Below are positions 34,675 to 47,205 of a stretch of 64,000 nucleotides of DNA, one piece after another. Every line of letters starts with the position of its first letter. Position 1 is the stretch's first letter. Both the position numbers and the translations under genes were made by a program. The notes beneath the pieces are model-generated. The model was not told where the DNA came from. It saw only the letters and a list, made by a program, of their open reading frames with translations, and did no database searches. The DNA is from Ananas comosus (Eukaryota > Streptophyta > Magnoliopsida > Poales > Bromeliaceae). Location: assembly GCF_001540865.1 (NCBI RefSeq), contig NC_033639.1, forward strand, positions 991,117 to 1,055,116, written 5' to 3'.

Positions 34675-36321
34675 AGAGAGTGGGAGCGGTGGTAACCATG
34701 ATGAAGCTTCTGCTGTAGGGTTATGGGATGCACCAAAAAAGTAGAGAGGATGAAGCATTCTATATTTGTGCACTAGGGTGGCAAATTTAGCAAATAGGAT
34801 AAGTGGGGCCCTTTAGATTGTTTATGCTTTAGATGATGGGAGGCCACTTGTAGTGGTTGCTATAATTTTTTGCTTAGCTTGTGATGATTGCTTGGGTCTA
34901 ACTCATGGGGTGGAGAATTATGCTTGCTTGAGAAAGATGTTCTTGTAATTTGATCTTAAATTAAATTTAATAGGGACGAAAATATTAGTTCTGCTATCGA
35001 TTACGACGGTACCAAGATCTACTGTTTAGCCAGCCATGAGCTTCAGTTCTTTAAAACTAGTTTCCCCTCGAAAATTGTTCGAAGTTGCTCTTCGCATCCC
35101 CTAATTTTTTTTTAATATTATAATATCGTGTTTCATGCATTTATTTTGTATTTTGAACTATTAGGCATTTTCTGTATCAAATTTTAGATGACATTTTATA
35201 AAAATTAAACTATAGATTGCATGATATTAAGAATTTCAAATGGCTCGCTTAGGGTTCGAGCTTGCTCGATTTGAAGTTAGGCTCGCTCCAGCTCGGCTCG
35301 AATTAATTTCAAGCTGAACTTGAGCCTAAATTTAGGCTCAAAATAATTTCATGCCAAGCTTGAGTTGAGGTAAGCTTGCTAAAGCTCGGCTCGTTTCCAT
35401 CCCTAGGGAAGGCCGACCAGATCAGGGCGTTGACCAAGCCGGTTTCTTCTTCGGGACGCGAGTCGGCTCCTAGGATGACCCTTGAGTGCGCCACTAGCGA
35501 ACCAAGTGAATCGGTTGATGAGGGATTGGCTCAACTGGGTTCTTCTGCCACTATTCACAATTGACCCAAAACAGACTCGGCTGAATGAGCCAACCGTTAT
35601 ATTTATCGAGAAAGCAGAATTATAAGTGCTGTTATAGAAATAAAGTCTACTCCTACTTAACCACGCCGTTAACTATGCTCTTAAAAAGAGAAGTTAACAA
35701 GAAAATTATAGACTATCTCTAAGAAAACTGTAAATGTCGAAAAGAAAGAAATTGAAATTTGCTGTGATCTCTTGCTCGTGTGAATGACCCATTTTATAGA
35801 CCTGTTTTTTTCCTATTTATAACGATATCTTCTCCCGCTTGCCATTATTGGGTTAATCTCATCGTGGAGGTTTCTTCGGCTATATTCTGATTTCCTTAGG
35901 TTATGCTTCGGCCGACTTCTTGCTGGTCACGAAATCCTTCCTCCACGTCTTCAACCACTCTTGCCTAAACCACCTTTCCATTTTAGGCGTTCTCCTCCCG
36001 GCTCCGGATGTACCACGTGTCGCTTTCTGTCTCGCTTCCGTCACTTTACTCATATGGCTTGGGCTGCTCTACCAAGTGGCGCCATTTTTATGGCGCTAAT
36101 GCAATATAAAGTATCAAGCTCCAGTTGCATTTGCCTTTATCCAATTATAAGTGGAAGATTCTAAACTTTATTGCTGTCATGTACTTTTTCTTTAGAATTC
36201 ATAATGATACCTATATTTATGATCTACAATGAAAAGCTGCCCTAGAAACTTAATCACCTGCATTATTGATTACATACCATGCTTGCGCACTATGATTAAA
36301 AAAAAAGGAAAGAAAAGAAAA
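34675..36321. other. Gene-free region with transposon remnants
   Basis: 35225-35405 has 'gagcttgctcg' and 'ggctcgaa' words ending CATCCCTAGGG, a relict of the hAT family of 29067. 35405-36165 is GC-richer than its surroundings and looks like a retrotransposon LTR or its edge, but no TG..CA termini or primer site could be fixed. The open frames within it (35309-35564, 35961-36164) match nothing I know. Confidence 0.4.
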
Positions 36322-36630
36322 AAATGCATAGGACTTATCTGAACTATGAATTATTTTGATTTGAATACTCAATCTTTCAAAATTTTGATTTTAGTAATCA
36401 TCCTTTCATTTGTTTGATTTGAGTCAGTCAACGGCACTTTGACTTCAAATTTTGAATGTGCCGTTTATCTTTATAGGAATTTGTTAAAGTAATTAGCTTA
36501 AATTTTGAAGTCAAAGTGCAGTTGGCTGATTCAAGTCAAACAAATTGAAAGGTTGGGTAGTAAAATCAAAATTTTAAAGAATTGGATAGTCAAATTAAAA
36601 TGGTCCATAATTTAGGTAAGTTTTGTACAA
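36322..36630. mobile_element. MITE of the ATGCATAGAACTT family, best copy
   Basis: Left arm AAATGCATAGGACTTATCTG and right arm 'ccataatttaggtaagttttgtac' are complementary, with 'gtcagtcaacggcactttgac' facing 'gtcaaagtgcagttggctgat' in the middle. It is a 310-bp hairpin without coding capacity. Other members are at 11785, 12164, 25446 and in the polygalacturonase introns near 55590-56230. Confidence 0.65.
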
Positions 36631-37379
36631 TGATTATGGTGGGTAACACTTATATCTTCTAATGGTTTGTATACACTCCAAAATCATAATTTGTATCGTA
36701 AATTTGCACCTTATGTACGATATGTGGTCAGATGAAAGAGTAGTAATGCTGTATGTATCTTAAAAAGATACTTTGATGAATCAGCTTTGAACACGTAATA
36801 CCGAGTAATTATATTCGCTTTAGAGGGCTAATGTGTGTGTCAAATATTATGTTCAAAATTTTGAAATCCAATCGAGGCCCATGGGATTTGTCGAGTTCGA
36901 TAGGCATTGCAAATGCCTATCATTCGCAAATATGCTCTAAACTAATCGCTAGCAGTCTTGCCTATAATGTTGTGATATTCTGTCGTATATAAACTATTAT
37001 TTGTGAAAGCGAAACGAGAAGAAATAGTAAATCCTTTAAGAAAAGGAACTACTTTTTCGCTTCCTATTGTAATAATCATTTGTTCTTGCACATTAACCAT
37101 TTGAGAATTTGCTCTTCTATAGGTATACATGTGGGATACACTTTACATTGTGTCATTAAACCCACCAAGAAGGGGTAAATTGCACCCCAAAGTCCTCCAC
37201 CCCTTTTAGCAAACTTTTTGCTTGGTCCTCAATCATTCATTTTTTACAATTTGGATCGTAGTTATCGTCCCGCATTTCATTTTTTCCGTCCATTTAACGA
37301 AGTTTACGTCGAAATGCAGAGGTCGGGGATCAGATTGTCAAAATTGAAAGGCTGATGACTGAAACTGAAACAAGAATAG
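36631..37379. other. 3' flank of the minus-strand polygalacturonase
   Basis: No gene is supported. The end must contain the 3' UTR of the gene at 37380-40084. Confidence 0.4.
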
Positions 37380-37935
37380 TCAGATGCACGGAGGAGGAAC
37401 GACGAGGCCGCTCGAGACGCCACCGACGACGTTGGAGCACGAAGCCAGCGCCGGCACGCTGTGCTCGATGTACTTCAAATTGATGTCTCTCAGCTCCACA
37501 TTTTGGCATGGCACAGCTTTGCTGCATAAGAGCTCAACTGCAACCTTTGATGTTGAGATCCCTCTTATGTTTCTGAATTTGATGTTGCTCAACTTAACCA
37601 TTGAGGGGAACTGCAATTATCATCAAGCATTCATTGTTAATTTAGTTTAGCAAATGATGTAGAAAATACTTCGTAGTAAGACTACACATGTAATTTGATG
37701 ATTTTACAGGGAGAGTTGAACTTCTGTGCTGTGCCTTTAAATGCACAGGAGTATTTGTATTTGTGGCTTTTTAGCTGTCAAATCGTCTTAAGATCTGTGC
37801 AACACTATTAACGGTGCGTTCCATTAAGTCACCTTTGTTATTGCTGCATGGATTTTAAGATAGTCCGACGGCTAAAAAATTACAAGCACGTTGAGCTCGT
37901 GAGCTTTTAAAAGCACGGGAGCTCAACTCTTGCAT

Positions 37936-38016
<81 letters not shown>

Positions 38017-38027
38017 AAAANNNNNNN

Positions 38028-38096
<69 letters not shown>

Positions 38097-40084
38097 GAAA
38101 AAGAATCTAGTCTCACCGTCGCGTCGCAAGATTCGTAAGGACAGTACTTCTGATCAATGATGATGGGATTGCGCACGTCCCGCATCAAGATGTCCTCGAA
38201 CATGAAGTTCGAGGCGGAGCTGCGCGGCGAGCTCTGCCACGTCTTGATCCGGACACCGTTTGTGGTGCCCGTCAGGGTGCAGTTCCTCACGCGGAGCCCG
38301 GAGACGTCTTCCTCGCCCGCGTACTTCCCGAGGCTCCCCACGCTTATGCCGTGGCCCGGGCCGCAGAACACTTTGGATATCGAGATGTTCCGGTTGCCCG
38401 GGCCGACCGAGACGCAGTCGTCGCCGGTTGCGATGTTCGAGTTTCTGATGGCGACCCTCGTCGATCCGCCGATGTGGATGCCGTCGGTGTTGGGGCTGTT
38501 TTCTGGGGCTTTGATCTGGATGTGGTGCAGGTTGATGTTGCTGCACTTGAAGATGATCATGTGGAAGAATTTGCTGTTCAAGGATGTGAGGCTCCTGATG
38601 GTTGCATTTGTCACATGCCCAAATTTTATGGACTGGATCATGTTGAAACAGAGGTAGGGTTAGGGTTTTGTTAGTTAGTTCTCCTTGTGAGGTAGTTTTT
38701 TTTTTAAAAAAAAATTCTCAAGAAGGAATATGAAGAAAAATTATTGTAAAAAAGAGATTGATTTTGGGTTATTTGCTGTTGTTGTTATTGTTGTTGTTGT
38801 TGTTTACATATGTGAGTTTATGGATGCAAACTTGACGGATCTGGGGTGGGAGGGGTCCCCCTAACTTCCACTTCACTTATTGTTGGATTGGGGTGGATTT
38901 GGGGTGGATTTGGGATGGGTGGATTTGGGATTGGGGTGGATTGGGGTGGATTTGGGATGGGTTAATTTTGTTGGATTGGGGTGGATTTGGGATGGGTTCC
39001 CCTAACTTCCACTTCACTTATTGTTGGATTGGGGTGGATTTGGGATGGGTTAATTTTAACTTACCGCTCCATTTGGAGTGAATTGGGGCATGAGCGTTTT
39101 TTTTACAGAGTACGAAAGTGATATACTTTAAATCACAGGGTATTGAAGTGAGAAAGTGCGAAATCACAGGAATGATATTTGAAGTTTTTTCTAAAAAAAA
39201 AATTGAAGGGTAATAACAGAAAGATGGGGGTTTAAGAAGCCAGGCAAATCTTACAATGGGGAGAGTCTTGCAGTCTTTCTTTTGAGGGCACTTGTTTTGA
39301 GGCCAGGCTGCTGCACCTTGCCCATCAAACATACCACCCCCTGTGAGGAGCAGCCCATCAATTTGCTCAAACTTGATCCACTGCTCATCATTGAAGAGGC
39401 TCAACTCCTTTGGGGCCTTCAACACCCCCTTGATTTGCACCACCACCACATGACCCTTGCATGGCCCCTTGAACACCAATGGCTTGACCATGTACACCCC
39501 CTTTGGAACATAAACCCTAGGTCTCCCCTCTTGTGTGCATGCCTTCTCCCATGCTCCAAGTAAGGCCTTCCTTACAAAATGGTTTGAATCAAAATTCAAA
39601 AACAACATTTTGTAATCAATGGAGTTATGACATGTTTAGCAAGATGTTTTAAAGTCGCTTCTTCATTTCGGGAGGTAGGAATTATATATATCTGATTATA
39701 AACAGTCTCGAGCTTCTGCTGTGGGAAAAAGCTAGCTGCAATATATAAACTCTAGGGCATCGCACGAATCATTCTATTAGTTACTATCATATGAGCTATA
39801 ATTTGAACCAAACTTTTGGCTCAAAATTTTATATGGAATTTTCTTAAAAACACAAAAAACTACATTCTAGCATTGAAGATTGAAACTTCAGCCAAAATTT
39901 GCAATTTGCTTACCTGAGAACTATCCGATTCGCCATCGGCGACGGCTCCGAAATCTCTTACATTGAAAACATTGTTAGCCTGAGTTGCATCAACATTACA
40001 AATGGGCAGAAGCAGAAGCAACAACAAGAATGCCAAGAAAGGCAATGCCATTTCTCTCATGGCCTTCTTCAAGCTCCAATTCAT
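37380..40084 (-). CDS. Polygalacturonase, glycoside hydrolase family 28 (409 aa), intact
   Basis: Four exons on the minus strand: 40084-39914, 39566-39255, 38632-38117 and 37610-37380, all GT-AG and phase 0, giving 1230 nt. The enzyme hydrolyses alpha-1,4 bonds of polygalacturonan (pectin) in the cell wall. A hydrophobic leader with seven Leu in a row (20-26) marks a signal peptide, cleaved near 33. The mature start NVFNVRDFGAVADG is typical. Catalytic motifs are complete: NTD (209-211), GDD (231-233), GHG (254-256) and RIK (289-291). Conserved cysteines end the protein. Intron 2 has a minisatellite and a repeat fragment, and intron 3 has a TA/GT microsatellite with seven N. It is transcribed divergently from the tandem polygalacturonases at 45.9 and 52.9 kb. 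Exo versus endo action cannot be decided. Confidence 0.92.
37938..38093. repeat. (TA)n-N-(TA)n-(GT)n microsatellite in intron 3
   Basis: About 38 TA units, seven N at 38021-38027, more TA to 38066, then about 13 GT units. The N run shows that the assembler could not cross it, so its length is unreliable. Confidence 0.9.
38842..39052. repeat. Minisatellite in polygalacturonase intron 2
   Basis: Units based on GGGGTGGATTTGGGATGGGT repeat about eight times, and a longer block beginning CCCCTAACTTCCACTTCACT occurs twice (about 38860 and 38999). Confidence 0.8.
39100..39195. repeat. Fragment of the palindromic TTCAAATACC repeat
   Basis: Only the right arm is present: 'acagagtacgaaagtgatacacttt'-like text closing with GATATTTGAAGTTTTTTC. 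Confidence 0.6.
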
Positions 40085-40135
40085 GAAACCACAAGAGAAA
40101 TAGCTGATGGAGACCCTCCACCATTTTTGGGTTTC

Positions 40136-40143
40136 TTTTTATA
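40136..40143 (-). promoter_or_regulatory. TATA box of the minus-strand polygalacturonase
   Basis: The minus strand reads TATAAAAA 52 bases upstream of the ATG at 40084, a good match in a sensible position. Confidence 0.6.
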
Positions 40144-40389
40144 GTTGGTGAGAGAGGGGAGTTTCTCAACTGGTGTTGTTAAGGGGTGCACTCTTTTGGT
40201 GTATTGTTATTTTCTCTTTTTTTTTTTTATGTTTGGTTTTACTATTCATAGGATGTCCTCTTGTCATGTACCCACATTTTTCTCTTCTTGGATGCCTAAA
40301 TTTTCTCTCCTCTTGTAGTTGGTGTGGTGATTTTTGTAACCATTGGTTAGGGACTCATAGATGTTATTTTTATTTTTACTTTTTGTTTT

Positions 40390-40392
<3 letters not shown>

Positions 40393-40432
<40 letters not shown>
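40393..40432. repeat. (GA)n microsatellite
   Basis: About 20 GA units upstream of the minus-strand polygalacturonase promoter. Confidence 0.9.
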
Positions 40433-40434
<2 letters not shown>

Positions 40435-40755
40435 TAACAAACTATCAGTTTCGTTCATTTTGTAAAAACGAAACTAAGCTAGAAATGTCAAGTAATTAGG
40501 TTTTAGTCTGGGATCTCGGATACCAATTATAAAACCCTTAGCCAAGATACGATCAGTTCTCATCAATGTAAGTTAGAACCTTAACCAAATGCAGTTATTT
40601 TGATACTTTTAAAATTCGTAAGAAAAAAAAAAATAAAAACTCTTTGGGACTCTGATCCTCCAATGCTGTAGAATGGAGGTGGGAACATTTATTGTAGGAG
40701 CATTCAATGACAGTGATGTAATATCTTAATTATTGTCATATCATCAACAATAAAG

Positions 40756-43700
40756 GGCCGTTTGGTTGCATATAGTTGTAATTACAATGCAGTTGTAATT
40801 GCATGTAAATACAAATTTGGTGTTTGGTTTGATATATTTAACTCCAACTGCTACAATAGGAACTGTAGGAGGAGGCCCAACTGCAGCAGTTCGAACTACG
40901 TCCAAATTGGCCGCAGTTCCAATTGCAGCAGTTGGAAAGAGTAACTTTAAATAAAAAGTATGCTTACCTCCTCAATATTTTTTAAACAAAAATTATTATT
41001 ATTATTTTTTACATTGGAGGTAATCTCACTATTATATATATANATAATATTGAAAAATAAATACTAGTCAATTACCAAATTTGATAAACTCTAAACAAAA
41101 ATTTTTTCCTTATTTAATATTGTTACTTATCAAATTACATAGTGGCTAATCTGACAAGTAACAAACCTTCATAAAATTGAATTTAAAATTTAATTTGAGC
41201 TTAAACTTTATAATTATATACATTAAATTTAAATTTAATTCTAATTTTCAGAAAGAAAAAATTTATATTTAAATGAGTAGTATATTTCAATTCAAATTGT
41301 TAATTCAATATTAAAATAACATGAAAGTTCAAAAATATTAATCTATTTTAAATTGTAAGTTATGTTGTACTTATAAACCCAACTTTTGTTATTTATTTTT
41401 TTTAAAAAAGGTTTCTATTTTTTAAATTAAATTCAAATTGTTTATTCGATGGACGACAGTGAAAACAGTATTAAAGTTCAAAAATATTGATCAAAAATAA
41501 ATTTTATATTCAGATTTTAATTTATATTTTAGTTAAAAAATAAATTTTATTAATTATTTAAACTAAAAGTTTCTATGTTTGAAAATTAACTTTAAATTAT
41601 AAATTTTGAATTTAATTTGAGCTATTATTATTTCAAATTATCTTTAAAATGGTTTTTACCTTGTTTAAATTTAAATAACACATTAAGTCTATTTGACTTG
41701 GATCATCGGATCACCACGCATGGCTCATTTGGAATTTAATTTTTAATTTTTCTCTCAAAAGAATATATATTTATGTATAAATACAGGCGTAATCTTGACC
41801 TGCACCTATTAGATCAAATTGACTTTTATAATTTATGTCTAAATAGAAGCTAATTTTGATCATATATAATATATTAACTCTAAAACATTTTGGATAAATT
41901 TCTAGCTTTTTTATGGTTTAGTTCATTTTTTACTTTGACACTCCATGGTTTTAAAAATTTATTTTGTGCCCAGGCAAAATTTACCGTATTTTTCACTTTG
42001 CCGCCATATTGTTCCTTAAAAATTTTACTTTACCACCTATTTTGATATAGAGTATTTTTGATAAAATAAAAATTTAATTAGTTGGGTTAATATTACACTG
42101 ATTGAGCTATCCAATCAAATTATCGTAACTCGAACATGTCAACTTTAATTTGGGTCGGCTATCCATGTTCAAAAGTTAAAATATTGATAAATTGCATTCT
42201 TTCGAATTGAATTTTAGCTTTGATCATCTAACATTCGTTGCCGATTCCTCCCTGAGATCTTTGCCGCCATCGATGTCGGCAGAACTCCAAAATCAACGTC
42301 GTAGCACCACAATATTGAGAGGAAAAATTATAGGTATAGATTAACTATTACTTGAAAGATGGAAGCAAAATGGACAGGGGTTTGGTTTGGAAGAAGATGG
42401 GATGCTGTGGATGGGGAATTTACAAAAATAGAATATTGGACGATGAAAATGGAGAAAGATGGATTGTTCTAGATTTACAAAAATTGGGACATTATGAGGA
42501 TGGGAATTTACCAAAACGCCCTTGGTGCTAACTCCGCGTAATGAGAACAGTACTTTGCCCTTGGTAAGGGGGTGACCAGTACCGATGGCAACAAGAGCTG
42601 GCCACCCCCTTTAAAACAATGCATCGCTACTGTTCATTTAAAAAATTCAAGGGTTAAGATTTGTTGGCGTATAGGAGCATTGTTCTAAAGATCAGAGCAT
42701 ACTAAAGACGTTAAAATTCTATAATACTGGAAATGACTTGAACTTTGGATCGACTAGGATGGGCGCTGAAGTTGTGATATGGCTGTAAATCAAGTTTATT
42801 AAAAGTAGAAATATTAATTTGTCATCTATTACGAAGACACCGAGAAGATCCACTAAATACCCATGGGATAAAATTCTCGAAAAACAAATCCATTTCGAAG
42901 CAGTCCAAAGTCAATAGTTTGTTGATTGAGTAAACGAAAAGAAGGTCAAAATGGATGGTTTCTAGAAATGAAGTTCCATCAAAACTACAGATTGTCTCTA
43001 GAGCAGGTGGCAAAAGACCTAACGGTTGATACTTGAGGTTTCAAGTTTGAAGCCTAGATAGCAAGATACCCTTTTGTCCTAAAAGAATAATTAATTTTTT
43101 TTCTTTCCATCTCATGCATCTAAATACTATCTTTCCTAGGTACTAGTGATTGCATTGGCATTAAAAAATAAAAAGAAAAATTGGGATAATATCTAATGTG
43201 TCCTTTAAAACTTCAAATATATCTTATTTACTTTTGGAGGCTCAAAATATTCTTATTGATTTTAAAAAAATTCTTTCAAATATTCCCATTTTTTCTAGGG
43301 TTTACTAGTAAGATTGGGTTTAGAAGCGTATATTGGTAGTTTCAGAATAAATTTGAAAATTTTGAATAATAGTCAGCGGTACTAAATAAGCAAACGCCCC
43401 TTAATAATTTAAGTTTAGTAGTAATTATGTTAGATGATAATCAATGTAAGTAGCAGGCACACTCTAGATATGGATTATATTTTTTTGATGTTTAATGCTC
43501 CCAAAAACTCATGACTCTATCATATTTTCTTCTTTTTATGTGGTTTTCATAAAAAAAATATTTCTTGATCCCAAAAATATGTCTCAATCTCAAAACTTTT
43601 CGCTTTTCGCTTTCCTTTTTTGGTAACCAATTCTATTTTGGTTTTATTGGAGACATGTGAATAGATGATTGACGACTTTCTAGAAAACAAATTTGATGAT

Positions 43701-44390
43701 TTTTCAACATTATTCATCTGCTGTTCAAGTGGCCTCACAATCAACAAATTTCAATGACATATATAAGGTGTATTTATTGCTAGGTAAACAACATTAAAAA
43801 AAAATCATAAAAATTAATTTCTAGAAAGTTTAGGAGCACAAATGATGTTGAACACTGTGGATTATTGATTCATCAGCACCATCATCGAAAAATGACATGG
43901 GAGTATTGAGGAATTGGTACTTCTAAAAGTATCCTAGCTCATTTCCAAAATCTATGTGCGAAATAGCAGCTAAGCATGTTCCCAGTGTTATGTTTGGGAA
44001 ACCTCACAGATGACCAATTAATTTTGGATAAAAACGTACAAAGTTTATCTGAACCATGGATCATTTGGAATCGACTAGTCAACAGTTCTTTGACTTAAAA
44101 ATTTGCGATGATTATTTACTTTAATAAATTTATAGTTGTAAGAATTGAATAAAGCATGCGAATGTCCAATAGATTAAGAGGGTTAGGTTTGTTAGGGTTG
44201 AAGTAGTTCGAGGATGTGTGATCTCCCGGGAAAGCGGCGCATTATAGTCACCGGCTGAACTTCAGTCTTATTTGTCCGGTTGTTCTGATTCTGTATCATT
44301 TTGTTTCATGCAACTTATTTTTTATTTACTAAATATTGTTAGTATTTTGATTTAAAACAAGTGATTTAAAACTTCTTTATATGCTCATAT
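40756..44390. other. Gene-free stretch between the divergent polygalacturonases
   Basis: It begins with a GGCCGTTTGGTT-type MITE fragment (40756 to about 40950). 40980-41680 is very AT-rich with a single N at 41043. A decayed SINE lies at 42990-43065 and a piece of the ATGCATAGAACTT MITE family near 44030-44110. The rest shows no gene. Confidence 0.45.
42990..43065 (+). mobile_element. Decayed SINE fragment
   Basis: It has CTCTAGAGCAGGTGGCAAAA and GAGGTTTCAAGTTTGAAGCC, matching the A-box and B-box regions of the SINEs at 7114 and 11583 with several changes. No poly(A) tail follows. Confidence 0.6.
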
Positions 44391-44392
44391 GT

Positions 44393-45110
44393 TTTAAAAC
44401 TTCAATTTGGCCTTTGGACTTTGTGGGCAGCCCACTGTCAATGGGCCTTGCCTGGAAGCCCAAGCTTTGGTCTCTTTTCATGTGGTGTTTAGTCCCACAT
44501 TGGAAAGAGACCCTCACTTGCTCAAGAGACCCTCACTTGCTCTGGTTTATATTCTACTTTATTCTCATTGTTACTACTTGGGAAGTGATGAGAGTGGAGC
44601 TCTCGTCTAAATACATGCACGCGCGCACGGCACGAGCCGGGCCGGCGGCGCGCGTGAACCCGGTTCATTTTATTTTTGTTACACTTTTCTTTTATTATTT
44701 TATTTTTGGCCTTACCTGGATTAGGTCCAGATTTGGTCCAGTCGAAGGGTCGCACCTCGGGACTCAACCAGTCCCAACGGTCTACCTCGGGAAGGTGGTC
44801 TTCCCGTTGGAACCCTTCTTTTGCTCTCCTATTTACTAGGGTGAGTAGCTGGGTTAGAACGGTGGTGACATACAGAAACCCTAGCCTGAGTTTCTCCCCT
44901 TTTCTCTCTTCTCCTTCTTCTTCACTGTTTTGCTGGATCTCTGAAAAGCTGTGACGGTTCGTTCTTGCGCCACCCTGAAGCCGTGCCGACGGGGTGGACG
45001 AAGGTCGTTGTATCGCTAGGAGTGATTGCCGGCGCCTCGTACGTGGAGGGGCAATCTTGCTTCTAGGACAGTGCAATCGCACGCCTCGACTCACAGGCTC
45101 CATCTAATCC
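44393..45110 (+). mobile_element. Retrotransposon LTR-like sequence (probable solo LTR)
   Basis: The text includes TTAGTCCCACATTGGAAAGA, a common plant LTR opening motif, then a GC-rich leader-like stretch with CTTTTCTCTCTTCTCCTTC and 'acgcctcgactcacaggctcc' near the end. No gag or pol follows. The termini are not certain. The 193-codon open frame on its minus strand matches no known protein. Confidence 0.4.
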
Positions 45111-45248
45111 TTTATTCTCTATAGTTTTTATTTATTTCGTTCTTAATCAACGTTTCTAAAAACAGTGGATAAGTTGTTTTCAAACAAAATTGTTTATACA
45201 AATATTTGACTAAAGATTTCGAAAGAGAACTAATTTTTTCCAACAAAA

Positions 45249-45446
45249 ATAACACCCCTATAGTCTCACATCGGATGAAAAAATAATTCTGATTAGAATA
45301 TATAAGGCTTTACACACTAGTAATGATAACTGGGCTTAAGTATTTTGGACCGATGGTTTAGACCTAACGAGTTATTATTTCTAGCGGGTCGGGTCGTTAT
45401 ACTATCCAACGAGTTATTATTTCTATCAGGTCGGGTCGTTATACTA
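45249..45446 (+). mobile_element. Solo LTR of the TRIM family, 3' end duplicated
   Basis: TCTCACATCGGATGAAA and ACTGGGCTTAAGTATTTTGG match the LTR at 6717-6869. The last part, GAGTTATTATTTCTA to GGGTCGTTATA, is repeated once in tandem (45368-45402 and 45410-45444). Confidence 0.6.
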
Positions 45447-45799
45447 AACTTCGATTTTTTTTTTTTTTTTTACCCTCTATTGCTTTTTCTATATGAACAG
45501 AACAATTCCCTTAATAAAGGACACAGTATCTGCAATTTACTTAATTTTCCCTTTCATTGCTTGAGAAACTCATAAACAGATTAAAACAATTTGCAGCTAA
45601 CACCCTACATAAAATAAGCTGCTCTATAATTAAGTTGCTAATTTAACCTCTCTCTGGTAATTGGCCAAGTGAAAGTAGTTAACTTATAATGCAATATTTA
45701 GAACATTTCCAAACATAGGCAGTGTTTTTGTATAGCAAACACACCCAAAAAATAACAGAAGAAGTTTTGAGCACAAACAAGTCTCCAATTCCTTCCTTC

Positions 45800-45807
45800 T
45801 ATAAAAG
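45800..45807 (+). promoter_or_regulatory. TATA box, polygalacturonase copy in unit A
   Basis: TATAAAAG lies 90 bases before the ATG at 45897. The same box and the surrounding 370 bp are nearly identical at 52770-52777 in unit B. Confidence 0.65.
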
Positions 45808-46189
45808 CCTGCAAAACTGATAGCTGACAGAGGTGTAGCAGATTAAGACAGACATCCAATTTGAAGAGAAGACAGCATTCTGATTATTGATTACAGATGG
45901 GTTGTGGATACAACAACATTTTCGCAGTCTGCTCGCTGCTTCTGCTTGCATTGGCTGCGAACTCGCAGGACTCTAGCCTGCAGTTCAATGTGAAGGATTT
46001 CGGTGCGGTCGCAGACGGTGTAACCGACAGCACGCAGGTAAGCAGTGCTATGATGGTGATTCTTGTTTTATATAATTTTGAAAAAAAACCTACATTAAAT
46101 GCACTTAATCATCCTTGATCGATTAGAAATACGTAAGAGGGTTACATCGATAAAATCGATGTTGTTAAAAATGAATATCCGACGGAACT

Positions 46190-46937
46190 AGAGGGCACGC
46201 TAACGGAAAAAGTTAAGTACTGATGGTGTAAGTTTTCGACCATTCAGATGAAAAAATATGCGGTTAGGATGAAAGTGGTTACGGTTAGGTTGATAGTGGG
46301 CCCCCTAAGGTTGAGTGGGTGGTTGGTTGAATAGTATAATCTAACGGGTGAAAATGATTAAAAGGTATATCTAACGGCTAAAAACTTATGAGTACAATTG
46401 GCTCTATACTCATAAAAGTATAGTAGCCGGACTCTATATATAGGCTGGGGCTACTATACTCATATGAGAATAGAGCCCTTTGTACTCATAAGTTTTCGAC
46501 CGTTCAGATGAAAAAATATGCGGTTAGGATGAAAGTGGTTACGGTTAGATTGATAGTGGGCCCCCTAAAGTTGAGTGGGTAGTTGGTTGAATAGTATAAT
46601 GTAACGGGTGAAAATGATTAAAGAGTATATCTAACGGCTAAAAACTTATGAGTACAATTGGCTCCATACTCATAAAAGTATAGCAGCCGGACTATATATA
46701 TATATATATATATATATANATTCCATTGTTGCTACCAGTTTTTTAGCCCTTGGATCAATTCTTTTCATATTTCTAACCATTGGATTAAATACTATAACCC
46801 AGTAGGGACTACTCAACCCTAGGGGGACAACTCATCTCTAACCGACTAATATCATTCTGACCCTATAATTTTTCATCCAATGGTTAAAAACTTGATAGTA
46901 ACAATAGAATTTTGCTACTAATAGTAGCCCAGTCCAA

Positions 46938-46985
<48 letters not shown>

Positions 46986-47205
46986 TAGAGCTATTGGAAC
47001 CAAGAATTTGATGCTTCCGACTTTTTGACCTTTGGATCAAGAATTTTATGGTTGGGAAGATTGCAGTCCCCCTTAGAGCCGAGTGGTCCCCACAGGATAA
47101 TAATATTAATGCAAATGTTAGAAATGATCTTGATCTAAGAGCCAAAAAGTCGGAAGCACCAGATTTTCTATACTTCCGATAGTATAGTAGCTCTACTACT
47201 CTCTC
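46190..47205. mobile_element. Cluster of four short MITEs in intron 1
   Basis: Two near-identical elements lie at about 46195-46437 and 46446-46690 ('ggctactatactcata' to 'tatagtagccgg'). A third at about 46720-46935 ends GCTACTAATAGTAGCCCAGT; its left end is lost at the N at 46719. A fourth lies at about 46983-47200 ('tgtagagctattgg' to 'agtagctctac'). All are separated by (TA)n or (CT)n. No coding capacity. Confidence 0.7.

Noticed and set aside
44522..45103. 193-codon minus-strand open frame
   Set aside because: It lies in LTR-like sequence and has no known domain. GC-rich leader DNA gives such frames by chance.
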